Source: Rhinopomastus cyanomelas
Taxonomy: Eukaryota > Chordata > Aves > Bucerotiformes > Rhinopomastidae
Assembly (NCBI GenBank): GCA_013400115.1
Contig: VXBP01001803.1
Span: 74,776 to 138,775, forward strand
DNA length: 64,000 nt
Direction: 5' to 3'
The first letter of the stretch is position 1. Every line of letters begins with the position of its first letter. The notes beneath the pieces are model-generated. The model had not been told where the DNA came from. It saw only the letters and a program-made list of their open reading frames with translations, and made no database searches. Positions 40,624 through 53,600 of this stretch are shown in pieces. The translations under genes and the position numbers were made by a program.

Positions 40624-43600
40624 GTTGTTATTCACACTTACACATCTAACTCAATTACACAACGTCATTTATATGAAGAGCTCTGTATTGGTATGATAAG
40701 GTGAGAAAGTGTACATGCCACAGTGAAACATTCCGTAGATACAGTGAAGTAGGACCTTTGACAGAGGGGATAATTCCCAAGAGCCTATGTACAAATAAAG
40801 GTAACTTTCATGCTATATACAAACATATTCACAGCAAATATACTGATTCAGAGACACAAGAGTTTCATCGAGTGAATTATGATCCATACACATAAACATA
40901 TCAGAAAACATGGAATATTCAGGGGGTTGCCTGGATTGGCTTCCATGGCAATTAAAGTTTTCTAAAGTTTGAAATGAATATGATGAGGGACTTCTTCATA
41001 TTTTTCTCATAGTAAGTTGAAAATGAGAGATGAGAAGTCGAAAATAGGAAGTGAAACAAACAAGCTAAAAAGGTTTATTACAAAAATAACATCTGATTGT
41101 CACTTATAACATCTACTATTACTTTCACACGGCAACACTGTGACCTGATCTTGCCATCTTAAGGTACAGAAATAATAATTCTCATCGGAGTCAATTCCCC
41201 AGGCCAGGATGGCAAAATTAAAACTGTGCAACAGAGACCTTGATAATGCAAATGGTGGTAAATGCAAGCAAAATCCCTTTGGCATTACTTCATTTTGATA
41301 GGGGCTTAAAAGAAACAGTAGATTGCTGTTGGATAGCCTGACCACAAAAACTTTACTTGACAGAACCAGATGTGACAGAAGTGACTCATCTCTTGCAAGC
41401 TTTTTGAGCAAAACATTAAGAGTAACAGGATAACCACTTCACTGAGCCTGGCTCTGCAAGCATTGTATTTTTTCCTCTGGGGTGAACAAAGTCTGAGCCC
41501 CTGCTGCAAAGGTGGTGTGCACCACTTTGTACTGTCTTCTAAGGAAGATCAAGAGTAGAAGCAAACTTCCTCTGACTTACAGCTTAATTAGGGAAAAACT
41601 TTACTGTCCATTTTTTTGACTGTGTTTTACATTATACCTTAAACCGAGAAATGAAGTGGGTTCTTTAAAATTAATGATCCCCCTATTTAGAAACCCCATA
41701 ATAGTATTTTGGGGTATTTTATGGCTTCTTTTTGCATTAAGACAACTACGTAGCACAAAATAAAAATAGATAAAAAAGTAGTAAAGTGCAATATCTTTAA
41801 AAGCGCATACAAATTTCATTGTCCGGACTTGTTTTGTGTTTGATGAGAGTGAATTTACAGTAAATCTGCATGAATGTACAGTTAGTTAATTTACCAACCT
41901 TAAATTACATTAATTTTTACTCATTTCTGTCCTGGGCCTCTAATGGTCACTTCGGAACAACGTGGACAGTTGTGTATCTGGTCTACCCATGATCTAAACA
42001 GTTGCGTGGATTTTAGTCTGGGGCTGACCTCTACCTGGCTGGTTAGGAGCAGGGGCTCAGGGCCAAGCAATGCGGTTACACAGATTCCAGAGAAGACATG
42101 GCTTACATCCAGCCAGCCAGAAGCATGGTCATGGGAATGCACAAACGAACTGCACCCATCCAGTTAGACAATACCTGAGGTGCGATGCACTGACATCTAG
42201 CAACATACAGCAGGTGTACAGGATGACTTGTCTGGACTACGGGGCTGTGACCCAGATGTGTCTTCTGTATCGGTTTGGTGCATGGAACTGCGTAACTTCA
42301 ATGTGGAAGTTACTCTCCCCAGTCCCAGTGGAAATGATGAATACATCAGCACTGATATTCCTGTAACTGCTGGGAATCAGTCCAAGGAGGATTATTTTAA
42401 CATATAAAACTGTAGTGAAACCCACACCTGTGGCAAGGCCAGAGCAGAATGCTTCTTCACATTGTTGCATGCAGAGTATCCCATTTGCTAGTCTCAAAAT
42501 AACTTTTCTACAGATTTGTTCTTCCATCAAAGTTTCCAGGAATAGAAAGAAAATAAGAATCACCTGCTCAAAAGAACCAACCATGAATTCTCCTCAGTTA
42601 CCTGTGCCTTTGTTATTTACAAGAGGTAAAATGGTTTCCATGAATAAAAGTGAATGCAATTTTTCCCTTTGTACATAGCTCCCAGGATAATTATGTTTTG
42701 TTATGCAGGCGCATTTATGAAATATGGGATCCTAAGGTAAAAATCTGTGCCATGCCCAAGGCAGTGGCAGAAATCTCCTGGATTTCAGTGGGACAGTTGT
42801 TGGAGAAGGGATTATTTCTTTGTTATAAATTAAATAAATACATCTGATACAGACTCAGAATATGTTATATGGACCACAATATGCTATTTTAAGGAATTAC
42901 TGCTGAAGGAAAAACAATTAAAAACACTGTATATCCCCTTTTTTTGAAAAGTACATAATGAAGTAAAAGACAACCAGAGAAATAATCCCTTAAAAACCAC
43001 TCAAACATTAAGAATATTTCTAAGCATCTATTTTTTTACAGTACTTGGATTAACCACGTTTAATCTACTGCTTAGTGGACCTTCATATCCACACACAACA
43101 GTACCGTGCATGACAGTGACCATAAACTACATCAGAGTAGTATATGTGGAAATTACATGGCAGGTTCATTGCCATTAGAAACATCAATTGACATCTAGAT
43201 AAGCTTCTTTGTCACTCACTGTGCTTTATGCTTCATGGAGATTACGCAGATGGCCACATCAACTGAATAAAAAGCAGAGGCATACAGACACAGAGAGCTT
43301 GTCTGCACTACAGGAAAGCACTAGCTGTCAGTAAATAGTTAATTTAAAATACACAGTGCTTTGCCAAAAGATTTTCCCATGTCTACATGTAGTTCTTGAA
43401 GAGATCATTCTCAAATCACACCTACCATTTACCCCACAGATTTGAACATGATGCCTTCTGCAAAGGTAGAGTGCTGAGGTTGTTTTAAAGTGGAAAAGAG
43501 CGAGTACTTTTAGGGCCAAATGTACTGATGGGACTCATCCTCTTCTTTTCATTCCAGGGATGTTACTGCAAAAAGCATTTAGAACAGATTGCATTCTGAT

Positions 43601-43785
43601 CCACAATCCTACCTAAAAGCTATTGGAAATCCTTTTCAAAAATCATGTCCAGCACTGGTTCTGTTCAGGTGTAGTGGTGTCACAGAAAGCTGGCTACTTA
43701 ACCCCCAGTTGCTTTCTTGTCTTGTCTTGTGTTGCCAACCTGGTGTTGTTCTGGAAAACACTAAGCTAGAACAGGATCTTGATCA

Positions 43786-43814
43786 TAGCACATAAAAGGA
43801 TCTTGATCATAATA
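43786..43814. repeat. Short tandem duplication
   Basis: The unit GGATCTTGATCATA occurs twice, separated by a few bases, followed by an ATTAATTA-rich stretch. Confidence 0.75.
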
Positions 43815-46800
43815 AATTAATTATTAATTTATGTTTCATAGGGACTAGGAGGACAGCAGCACTGAGGGAACAAATGATCACAGGCCTACAGGCAGGTGGA
43901 AGAGGCTTCAGTTCTCCCCAATTCATTGTAGAATTAAAGCATTTTGTGGGACCAGATCCCTAGTGAAGTTACTCAGAAATCTTGGCTGAAGAAAACAGGA
44001 ATTCCATTTTGACCTCTAGGTGTGTATTGTTGAAAAAGTGTTAATGGATCCCACACTGACACAGTTATGAACAATGAGAAGCACTTTATGCTAGAGATTC
44101 TACTGTCATTTGTAAAATGGTGTTTTAACAAGTGGTTAGGACAACACTGCATTTTTTCGCAGCGCAGAGGCTGAGCAATTTATAGACAGCCAATCAACGG
44201 GTTGCAGTAGCATTCAGCTGTTCTCTCAGAACCCAGTTTGAGATTTTTCAAACTGTCCCCACATGTGGAAGCCACACTTCTGCCTCCATCTCATTTCTCT
44301 CTTTTCTTTATCAGCACAGCTGTTGCCTTAGAATCAAAGAACATGCCAGCTTGAGAGTAAGCCGAAACAGTTTACACGAGCAGTCGTGTAGAAAGCTGTA
44401 AAACCAGCTTTCACAGACAGCTTCCACGGAAAGCACCACACAGCTGAAGTCTCTCCTATTACCTCTGGAGCTGAGCTGCCACTGATGGCAGTTATTCAGC
44501 CATTTGAATAACGATCTGCCCAGCAGATGCAAGGCATTGGGAGTCATGAGGTGTCTCATACCTGAATAGAAAAGATTACTTTTAATTACTTCTCAAGATA
44601 AATATGTTGACAGGGGCAAGCGGACACAAGGAGAAAGTGAGTCTAATATGTTCTAAGATAATGACATTTCATCTCTATGCAAAAAATTCTTCCTCCAAAC
44701 CACTGATGCCACCTTTGGACTGAAACATTCCCAGTGTGTAGGGCTTTTGATTGATTAATCTTTGCTTCCTAGCTGCTCTCAGTTGCTGCTGCTGCCCCCC
44801 TCACTTTGCAGAGAGCATCAAAGTGCTCTTAAAGATCAGGTAGGGCTTTTTAGTTTCCGGTATTGGAGCTACGCTCTGTTGGCCAAGACATCATCAAAAA
44901 TAAACACTCCCTGAAAACCTGAATGTACTGAACAGAAATCAGACACTTGCCCTTCCTTGGCTTCTTGATTTTAAACTTCAGCCGAGTGTATCTGGGCATC
45001 TTTGTATACTGTAAGTGCTCACATACACAGACCTATCATGAACCTGCACATGAACCTCTTTTACATTGCTCTGTCTTATCCTGCTCACTCGGGTAAGGAT
45101 GCCTGTTTTGAGCACTGTCATCAGAAAAGAAAGCATCTGGTAATCCCTCTGGAGTTACAGTACAGACAGTCTGTTCTGTGGAGTCAGCTTTGTATTTTGG
45201 GATCCCTGTTCCATTTGAGCTCAGAATTTGGGTTACAGACTTTCGCAAGCCGGCTTTTCTTGTCTGTAGAGGGCACTGTACGTACCTATCTCCCTGTCTT
45301 TCTACTGCAGACACCCCTAGAAACAAACGTTAAGAGATGGGCGGCACTATTGTTAAAACAGGATCTTAAACACAGACAAATTTTTGCTCACAATGAGTGA
45401 AGCTCACACTGAAAAGCATTAAGAAGCAAGAGAAGTTGCAAGAAGTTAAGATCAAATATTGATTCTGAGTGCAGCTAGGACTCAATACCTTAGGATAAAA
45501 TATGTGTAGCAGACATAGTAAATCCTAGTTTTCTTGCTTCTTTTTTTTTATTACTGTCTCACTTTGTTCTTCATGATGTCACATAGATTAACATTTCAGT
45601 AGTTTTTAATATGTATTTTTTAACTGTTTTCTCTACCATTGTTTTCTGTCAAATCGTTAGTCTCTAGTCAGATACTATTATATACAAACACATAAAACAG
45701 GAAAATAGTAAGGGACAAAGGGGATGAGTGAGAAGCAAACAGCATGGAACACAGCAAAACAGACAAGACAAAATGTGCTGAGCCTTCTGTTGTACAGCTG
45801 TGAGCATGGCGTTATCGCTGTGAGTACAATGCAAATATACAAAACAATTCTGAAACAGGTCACAGAAATGTGCTGAAATTTCATGAGCTCTAACTGTACA
45901 AAGGACTTGAACAAACAACAGTTATCTGAAAAAAATTTCTTAACACCCATTCCAGTCTTCCATTTTATATTTTAATTTTAATCATTCAAGTGACAGTAAA
46001 GACGAACATGTCATCGCTTTTTCCTTCGTTTTTCGTAACTCTAGTTTTGGACCTTCTCTTTCTCTCAGCAATCCAGTAAAAGCATAGTGCATTTGCACTC
46101 TTTCATGAGCTTCTTTACACATTCACACTACAGCAATACTGAAAAATTTTCTTGGAGGTTTCCTGCAGCTCCATGACATTTAAATAGTTTATGCTACCTA
46201 GTTTCAATATTTAAAAGAGCAAATATGAACTACCCCAGCTTTGTACATCAGCTGGGGACCTCTTCAAGCAATGACTATATGTAGCTGTGAAGGTCCTTAC
46301 ACTACCAGTAATAGTGAAAGATAGACTATAAAACATACATCCACTTCAGCTATCAGCCTGCCACTTCACATCTACTATTTTCTGTATGAAATACTACACA
46401 TAAGCAAATTAGCCTTTTTCTTCTGGCATAAAAAGGCAAATTTATAATGATAACAGCATCTGAAAGCCATTGGTACTGTTGTTGGTATTGCTGCATTAGA
46501 AAAAAATGGTGTGTTCACATATTAAGTTGTAGTACAACCTCTCTGTATGCCATGTTGCTGATAGAGAAGAAAGAATATCCCCATTCTGGTCTTTGCATGT
46601 GAATGCAATGAAAATCTGCACCAGCTATAAAATGGCCAGGCAGCATGGCTCCTTCAGTGCCAGAGCCAGAGTTTCTGGAATCTGAAGAGTTTTGCAAGAT
46701 GTAATACACAAAGGCTAAAATCCTGCTGATCGCCTTTAGAGACCTGTGATGCAGAGAATCAAAATGCTGATTAACTCCCTGGTTTTGCTGAAGTCACATC

Positions 46801-47339
46801 AAGTAAGTCCACTTACATGAAGAGACCATGCAAGCTCTCTCCTGTCTGTGCCTCATGAGCTTGCTGTATGCCTTCTACTCAGGAGTGTCAGCAGATTGTG
46901 AAAAAATCCCATACCAGCTCATGTGTGGGGGTGGTGCCTCCACAAAGTTTGTGTTAGCATTCCCCTTAGAAGATGAGAGCTTTAAGAACTGAGCATGCTA
47001 TGTGCCTGTGTATACCCCTACAGAGAACAAGAAGTACGCAGGTATATACCATAGGCGTAGAAGAAGCAGTAGCTTTCACTGTTTCCATGTATGAGCAGCA
47101 TCTCCAGCATGAGCGGCGAGGATGTTCTGCAGCAGGCAGAGAGAACCTCAGTGCAGCTGGGCTCAGCCCTTCACATGTGACTGCACTGTCCAGCATCGAT
47201 CATTCTTCAGCTCTGAGATCCACCCTTTTCTCTCTTTCTTCTAAAATTGTGGGAGAGGGAATGTACAAATCCGTGGGTTATTCTCATTGGAGCTGTCCAT
47301 TATGTTTTTTTCATTTTTTTTTCCTTGAACAAATACATA

Positions 47340-47345
47340 TTTATT
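47340..47345 (-). terminator. SLC24A2: Proximal SLC24A2 polyadenylation signal
   Basis: AATAAA on the minus strand only 32 bases past the stop codon. Use is not visible from sequence. Confidence 0.3.
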
Positions 47346-47377
47346 GGTTTCTTTTTCTTGAGAAACAGCAATTTCCA

Positions 47378-47627
47378 CTAGATGGAGACAGGACACTGGA
47401 TAACTTTGTCCTCCAGGAGGACGCTGACAATCAGGAACACAAAATAAAGCCCAAACATGAGAAAGCCCAGGATTTTATTCATCCTCCATTTGCAGAAAGC
47501 GATGGAGAGGATGACAAAGAGCAGCATGATGAAGAGGAGAACTATCGCACAGAATAGACCATTGCTGCTGACTGTCACTGGGGCAAAGCTGTTAATTACA
47601 GCATACAGGAGCCATGGAAGAGGAAGG
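47378..47627 (-). CDS. SLC24A2: SLC24A2 last coding exon
   Basis: 250 bases, first base finishing a split glycine, TAG stop at 47378-47380. Encodes LPLPWLLYAVINSF, VSSNGLFCAIVLLFIMLLFV and CKWRMNKILGFLMFGLYFVF, three hydrophobic helices with short polar ends. Acceptor TTAACAG. Confidence 0.95.
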
Positions 47628-50600
47628 CTGTTAAGAAACAGAAAAAAAATATTTGAAACATTGTAGAGGTGCAGAAAAGGACACTAACAAGTTTCTGGAG
47701 TCATAAAGTGAAGGAGGAAGAGTTTCAGCTCTTATAATATGTACACAAATCCGTCAGCTTGCTTGTGGTTCTTGGGAGAAACACTCGACATTTTAGACTC
47801 CTCACTCTTTCACAAGTTACACTGGTGAATTTTATTTCTCTCAGGAGACAAATCACCTGACATACTGTTTTGTGTGCAGGAAGACTCATTTCATTTGTTT
47901 CTGGATTTCAGACCATCTGCAGAAGAATCTACTTCCACTCTTTTTCCAAGAGGCCTCATGACTAGATGGGTGGGTCATGTAAAACCATATCCTTGCCATG
48001 AAGACCCAGCACTCTGCAAAGCACTGCCCTCCCAAACCTTGACCCACATTGACTGTATAAACCTGCATTAAGATATGAACTTGCTCCAAACTCCAGGTTA
48101 ATTTCTACTTCTGCATTTGCTGTCTTTGCATCTCTCATCTTGAATGATGCAGAATTAGGCATCAGCCCTCTAGAAGGCATCAAGCTGAAATAAATATTTA
48201 AGCCATGATCGGACTTTAGCAGGCTTAAAAGCATGAAGAGAGCTGAGAGAAACTCACGGCATTAAAACTTTGAATAAGCAGCTCAAAAAAGAATAATTTA
48301 TTATAGTCTTGGTACCAACTACGCAACCCTATGGCTCCATTGTGCCATTTCTGTTTGTAAAACAGTGCCAGACCTAGTGGATCAGACATTTGTTTTGGCA
48401 GGAAGGCTAAAAGTTTTAAAGAAAATAAGAAAACATTGCAAAAGTGAAGAGTTTTGTAATGCATCCTACATGCTCTAAGTTGAAGCACACGGCATCTGAT
48501 AACGCTTTCAAGCATTCTGCAGGTCTGCTGCTTAAAGATATTATTTCAAACTCTTCATGCTTCTGGATTAATAGAATAAAGTGGCCCAGTTCTGCTGCTG
48601 CATCCAAAGGTACTGTTGTTAGTCAAATGTAATTTACGACACACTCTAACTTTAGGATTCCTGTTTACACCTGTGCAGTTGCTGGTATGCTTTGAGCAGC
48701 AAAGTTCTATGACTAGGCTCTTTGGGACTTAGCTACGACCAGACTTTTTATTCTGCATGTATGAAAGCAAGAAACAAGTAAAGAGGGAGAAACTGATGGT
48801 AAGGACATGGTTCTCAGTGCCTCTACCCTGCAAATCTTTGAAACATTGAGGCACAGCTTACAACATTTCTGGACCTGAGGCAGCTTGGTCTCTAAAGGTT
48901 GAAAATGAATTTGAATTCAAACTGCGTATCGCACATCATTATCCTAGAGATGCTGCAGATAAACTACAGGTAGCACATGTCTACACAGTCTTACGTTGAT
49001 TCACATTGTCAGAGCTGTACAAAGGGTTTTTTGTGTAGACAATTCGTTTGTAATTAGGGATTTGCCAGGTATATAAAAAAAATCACAAGTCAGTAACAGC
49101 CTAAATGAGCTACACAAGACAATAGCATTCTGTTTTGATAAAAGCAAAGGTGGTGAATACTTCAAAGGTGGTGAATTGCTCCCAGCCACTGTAAATAAAG
49201 CAAGCTCTAGCACAATAAGCAAAAAACATCAACCTGAAAAATCATAAACAACTTCAGAAGTTCCTCCTTGGAACAATGCTGTCACATACTTTTAAAAGTG
49301 GAATTCAGTTGCCCAGGCAGTGCTTCAGTGTCTTAAAGAGACAATCAGGCAACAAATTTGTAAAAATTCTGTCATGCAGATGTCTATAAAATTCTAAGCA
49401 TTTGAAATAGTAACAAGCTCTGCATATCGGCATCACTCGCCTTCTTAAGCATCAACTGCAAACAACTGTTGTAAGCAACATCTTGGCAAAACCATGGCAA
49501 CATGTTTAGAACACAATACTTGTTAAAACACACATTTCTTGCTGTAAGACTTACCCCACTGTGATGTCAAATATGTTGCTTCCCACAGAACTGGATACAG
49601 CCATGTCCCCCAGACCCTTACGTGCTACAATAACACTGGTAATAAGGTCAGGAATAGATGTGCCAGCCGCTAGAATAGTCAATCCCATTATTTCCTCGCT
49701 AATACCAATGGTCTCTCCAACCTAAAAGAGATTAAGCAAAAACAGAAAAAAGAAGAAAGTTCCATGGTCAAGACAATTTTCTTGCTGCAAGCCCCTTTAA
49801 ACAGGAATACTACCCCGGAACTCACTGACTAGCTTGGAGAATATAGGCAACACTAGAGAATTAGTTATTTTTACAGATTTTCACTTTTCAGGAGAAACAC
49901 AAGACTGTCAAGTAGACCCAGTAGGTATTGACAGGCGGTTGCTGAGTGCTCTGACGTTACCACAATGATCAAATCCTGTGGTCAGGACAACCACTGTTCT
50001 CCGAACTACTTTCCATGTACTGCGTATTGATTTACTTCGTCTGTGGTGACAGCTCTAATATAAAACACTACTCAGCGTGAGACAGATGATGGACTCTGGT
50101 TCCAAATGATCTCTCACAATGCAAAACACAATGCATAGATTCTACTTTGCACCAGTATCACCTCCTTACCTGATGTGCCCACCAGACCATTAAATAAGAA
50201 AAAAATGCAATCCAGCTGATAGAGCCAAAAAATGTGATAGGAAAAAGCTTTCTGGAACTCTGTAACAGAAAGAAACAGAAACAGTGAACACATGTGTTGG
50301 AGTTTGGTGTGTTGTACTTTTACCTGCCGCTCAAAATAAGAGTAACCTCTCATTTTTTCTGGTCACCTGTTCTGACCAACTTCTCTGATCATTATCAGAC
50401 AATCAAAATAAATGGTAAGAATGGTAAGAAATGGGCTTCCTGCACTGGTATATGCTTACCTTCGTCCTGTTCTTTCCAACTGCTTTAGTTGTAAAACAAC
50501 ATCTCCTAATAATTTACGTGATGAACGCGTGTTTTGGATTGTTATTTGTATCATGTTCTGTTGTGCCACAGTTTGCAAATGTGTTCAGTTTAATAGTAGT

Positions 50601-53600
50601 ACAATTTCTAAATTTATTATCTTCGTGCTTACTCAGAGAGAACACTTCCAATCTGCTAAAACAGGCCCTCATGCCCTGCACAGAATAACAGAGCCACACT
50701 GGTTGGAAAAGACCCCTGGGATCATCGAGTTCAACCATCTACTCTAATGTTTCGTTCATACACTAATAACTTTGTGCAACACCTTTTACAGCCAGTTCAA
50801 CAAGGGTTGCCATATGACAGGTAAAAAACCCCTCACATCCGAAATTCATTAAGGTGTTTACTTTTCTTGGGAAAACGACTCACTTTCTTCATTAGAACAG
50901 ACAATATATTAAACAGATGTTTGCTGTGCTTTGGTTTGCAAAGACATTTGTTGTAAAAACACCTAAAACACACCCTTCAATTGCCCTTCAATCAATGTAC
51001 TAAAATCTGTATAGCATCAAAATAACCTCATTTCCAGTGTCTCCCTTACTAAAGACAAACTCTGAATACATTAATTAGTGTTCTTGCAGCCAGTGAGTGG
51101 GTTATATTTGGATTATTCTGGTTTCGGTTCTTTCTCGTCTTTTTCATCATCCACATTTCCTACTGGCTGGCTAGATGTATGTAACAGAAAGAAATCAAGT
51201 TAAGGGAAGGATACCCGACTGCAATACTGTCTAAATCACTGCGATCAGGCAATCACTGTCTAAATCAAATTGCTATTTTAAATGACATTTGTACTGTGGT
51301 GAACGCTACCAGTTTAGAATGAAACCTTTTTATGGGCATCTACCTTCTGAACATGCTAGATGAATTCTCACATGTCACTAGCAAAGTCCTACAAAGTCTG
51401 ATGAATAACCAGGAGGACTGCTTGCAGAAGTAAACCATACCACTTTGAATACGTGCTCCAGCCACTGCTAGATCCTGCACTACCTTTTCCCGTCCTCGCT
51501 AAACCTGTTTCCACTTTTTGCTCAGCAAGGGCCACCAGTGTTTTTGGGCAGTACATCTTGGCTTTAGTCCTCCACACTGCACTTGCTGCACCTGAATACT
51601 CATTAACCTATGGGTCATTCCAAGGTGTGGGAGCAGACAGGACTGCAGAGGTCTCCTTGAACACACTTACTCCCTGTGGGCACTTAGCAAAATGCTAAAT
51701 GACCTCGTGAAAACTGGAGTCCTCAACATTGACTAACATGAACTAAACAACTCCACAATTGAATAAACACAGGAACACACACATAAATGATGGTACATAT
51801 TTTACAACACTCCCGAACCTCCTCATTCGTAAATAAATACAAGACTGAACTGATGCTGGAGTAAGAAAATAATTCCTGTAGATGTTTTAAATGAATTAGC
51901 TTTTAACACAGGCATAAATTGCCACAATGGCACCTGGGAGCACCATTTTCATATAAAACCCAATCCCGTCAGAAGCACTGTTCTAGAATTGTCTAGGGTA
52001 CTACAGTTAATCTGCTTGATTCTGTGATTCTGTGCTTAGCTGCTTCTTAATTCTGTAAAGAGCAGACTCACTGTTTCTAAACAGAGTTATAAATGTTTAT
52101 CACATCAGAGAATGTTATGAATTCCCAGTATTTGCACCTATTTAGATAGACTTAAAATTTGAAAATCAAAACTTTACACCTGTTGAGGGACAACATTAGC
52201 CTGAAGTAAAACACAGTTTGAAAGGAACATGAATACATTGAAAAGTTAAATATATGTTACAATAATGATCTGGCACCAGTAGGAGCAGAATTTAATATAG
52301 AAGGGGTAAATTAATCTAACCAGCAGTTTCTTTTACTTTTAATCTAAATAGCTAGCACTTCTCTTTCACCATTCTTAGCAGCCACATCTTTCAACACTCT
52401 TTGTTGCCCCTTTTTGGCAACAGGTACGGGGAATTCAATGATGAAGCAGTAAGTTTAATCTACACAGAGCAGCTCATAGCAATGTGATTTGAATTACCAC
52501 TACACAGCACCCAAGATATGAGCATACATTGGCTTATGCACAACTAATATAGCAAGGGCTGTACTGGCCAGTAACAACTCCGGTCATTATGACCATATAT
52601 ACCAAATGGCTTTTGCAAAATAACGAGACATTTCGTATCTGAGTCAGAGATCCACAGAATTCAGACGGCTGACAATTACGAGTCAGTATCCTTGCAGCAT
52701 GTGTATTCCTAGATGGCATTAGCCAATCCTCTCCCATTAAAATTAACTGATAAGCAGCAGTTCAGGACTAAGAGTACTTTAATATGCTTAACAGTTTAAT
52801 TACCTACTTTAAAAAGGAAACTTTTAAATTCAAAAAGGACATAATTTAAAGTTTCTGCATATTACAGTTGATGAAATCCAATCCCTAATGATTCTATGAA
52901 ATCAAGATTTGACTCCATAGATGTTGCTGTATGATTCACATATACATTAAAATTTTAAAAAGCAGTAATGAGAGTGCTAGTTCTTTTTTGGATGCTGCAT
53001 TTTTTCCCCACAGTGTAACAATGCTTATTCAGGAACTAATGGCAGCAACTCCCCAGCTCTTGGAAGTACAAAGACCTGCCAGTTCCAAGCATTTTCCTAG
53101 AAGAGTTAGTCAGAGACAGCAGACAGCAATACTTTCACCACTTCTCTGGTAGCTGTTACGTGATGGTTGCCTTATAAAGACAGAGAGTCCAGTTTTTTTA
53201 CCAATTGGTTCTGTTGTGGTCATGGTAACTGACAAAAGAGAAAAACCATGGTTTATTCAGTTCGTATGCTATTCTCTTTTAACAAAGGAGAAAGAACTTT
53301 ATAGTTTCACTATAGAGTGGTTGGATTGGTACTGCTGCTGTCCATCAGTAACCTCAATGACATTCTCCTTGATACATTTCTGCACTGATTGCATATCAGT
53401 GTCGGAAAAACAGAACCTTAAGTAGAAAGAATGATCAGGTGTGATGGTGGTTCTTCTAAAAACCTGATCCTGAAAGACGGTGTTTAATAATTTGCAAAGT
53501 CACAGTCTTAATTTTAGACAGTATTATTATCAGCATCTTATACCTTTAACCTGAAATGAATCATATGTTTGTCTTATAACTAAATTTGTCTGCATTACTA

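Larger units (their letters stand above)
40624..47377 (-). other. SLC24A2: Probable long 3' UTR of SLC24A2
   Basis: A 6.7 kb stretch after the stop codon with no CR1, in strong contrast to the rest of the window. It contains a tandem GGATCTTGATCATA duplication at about 43786-43814. No other gene recognised; scattered open frames look random. Extent of the UTR is inferred from the polyadenylation signals and the lack of repeats. Confidence 0.45.

Noticed and set aside
42237..42584. Minus-strand 115-codon frame in the SLC24A2 3' region
   Set aside because: No domain, no conserved start context, and it lies inside the probable 3' UTR.
46973..47557. Plus-strand 194-codon open frame with an acidic tail
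   Set aside because: Its 3' part is the exact antisense of the SLC24A2 last exon; the acidic residues are a by-product of that. No family recognised in the rest.
52010..52040. Plus-strand CR1 tail suggested by GATTCTGTGATTCTGTGC
   Set aside because: Only the octamer-like repeat is present, with no CR1 3' UTR sequence before it. The same holds for a short match near 52888.
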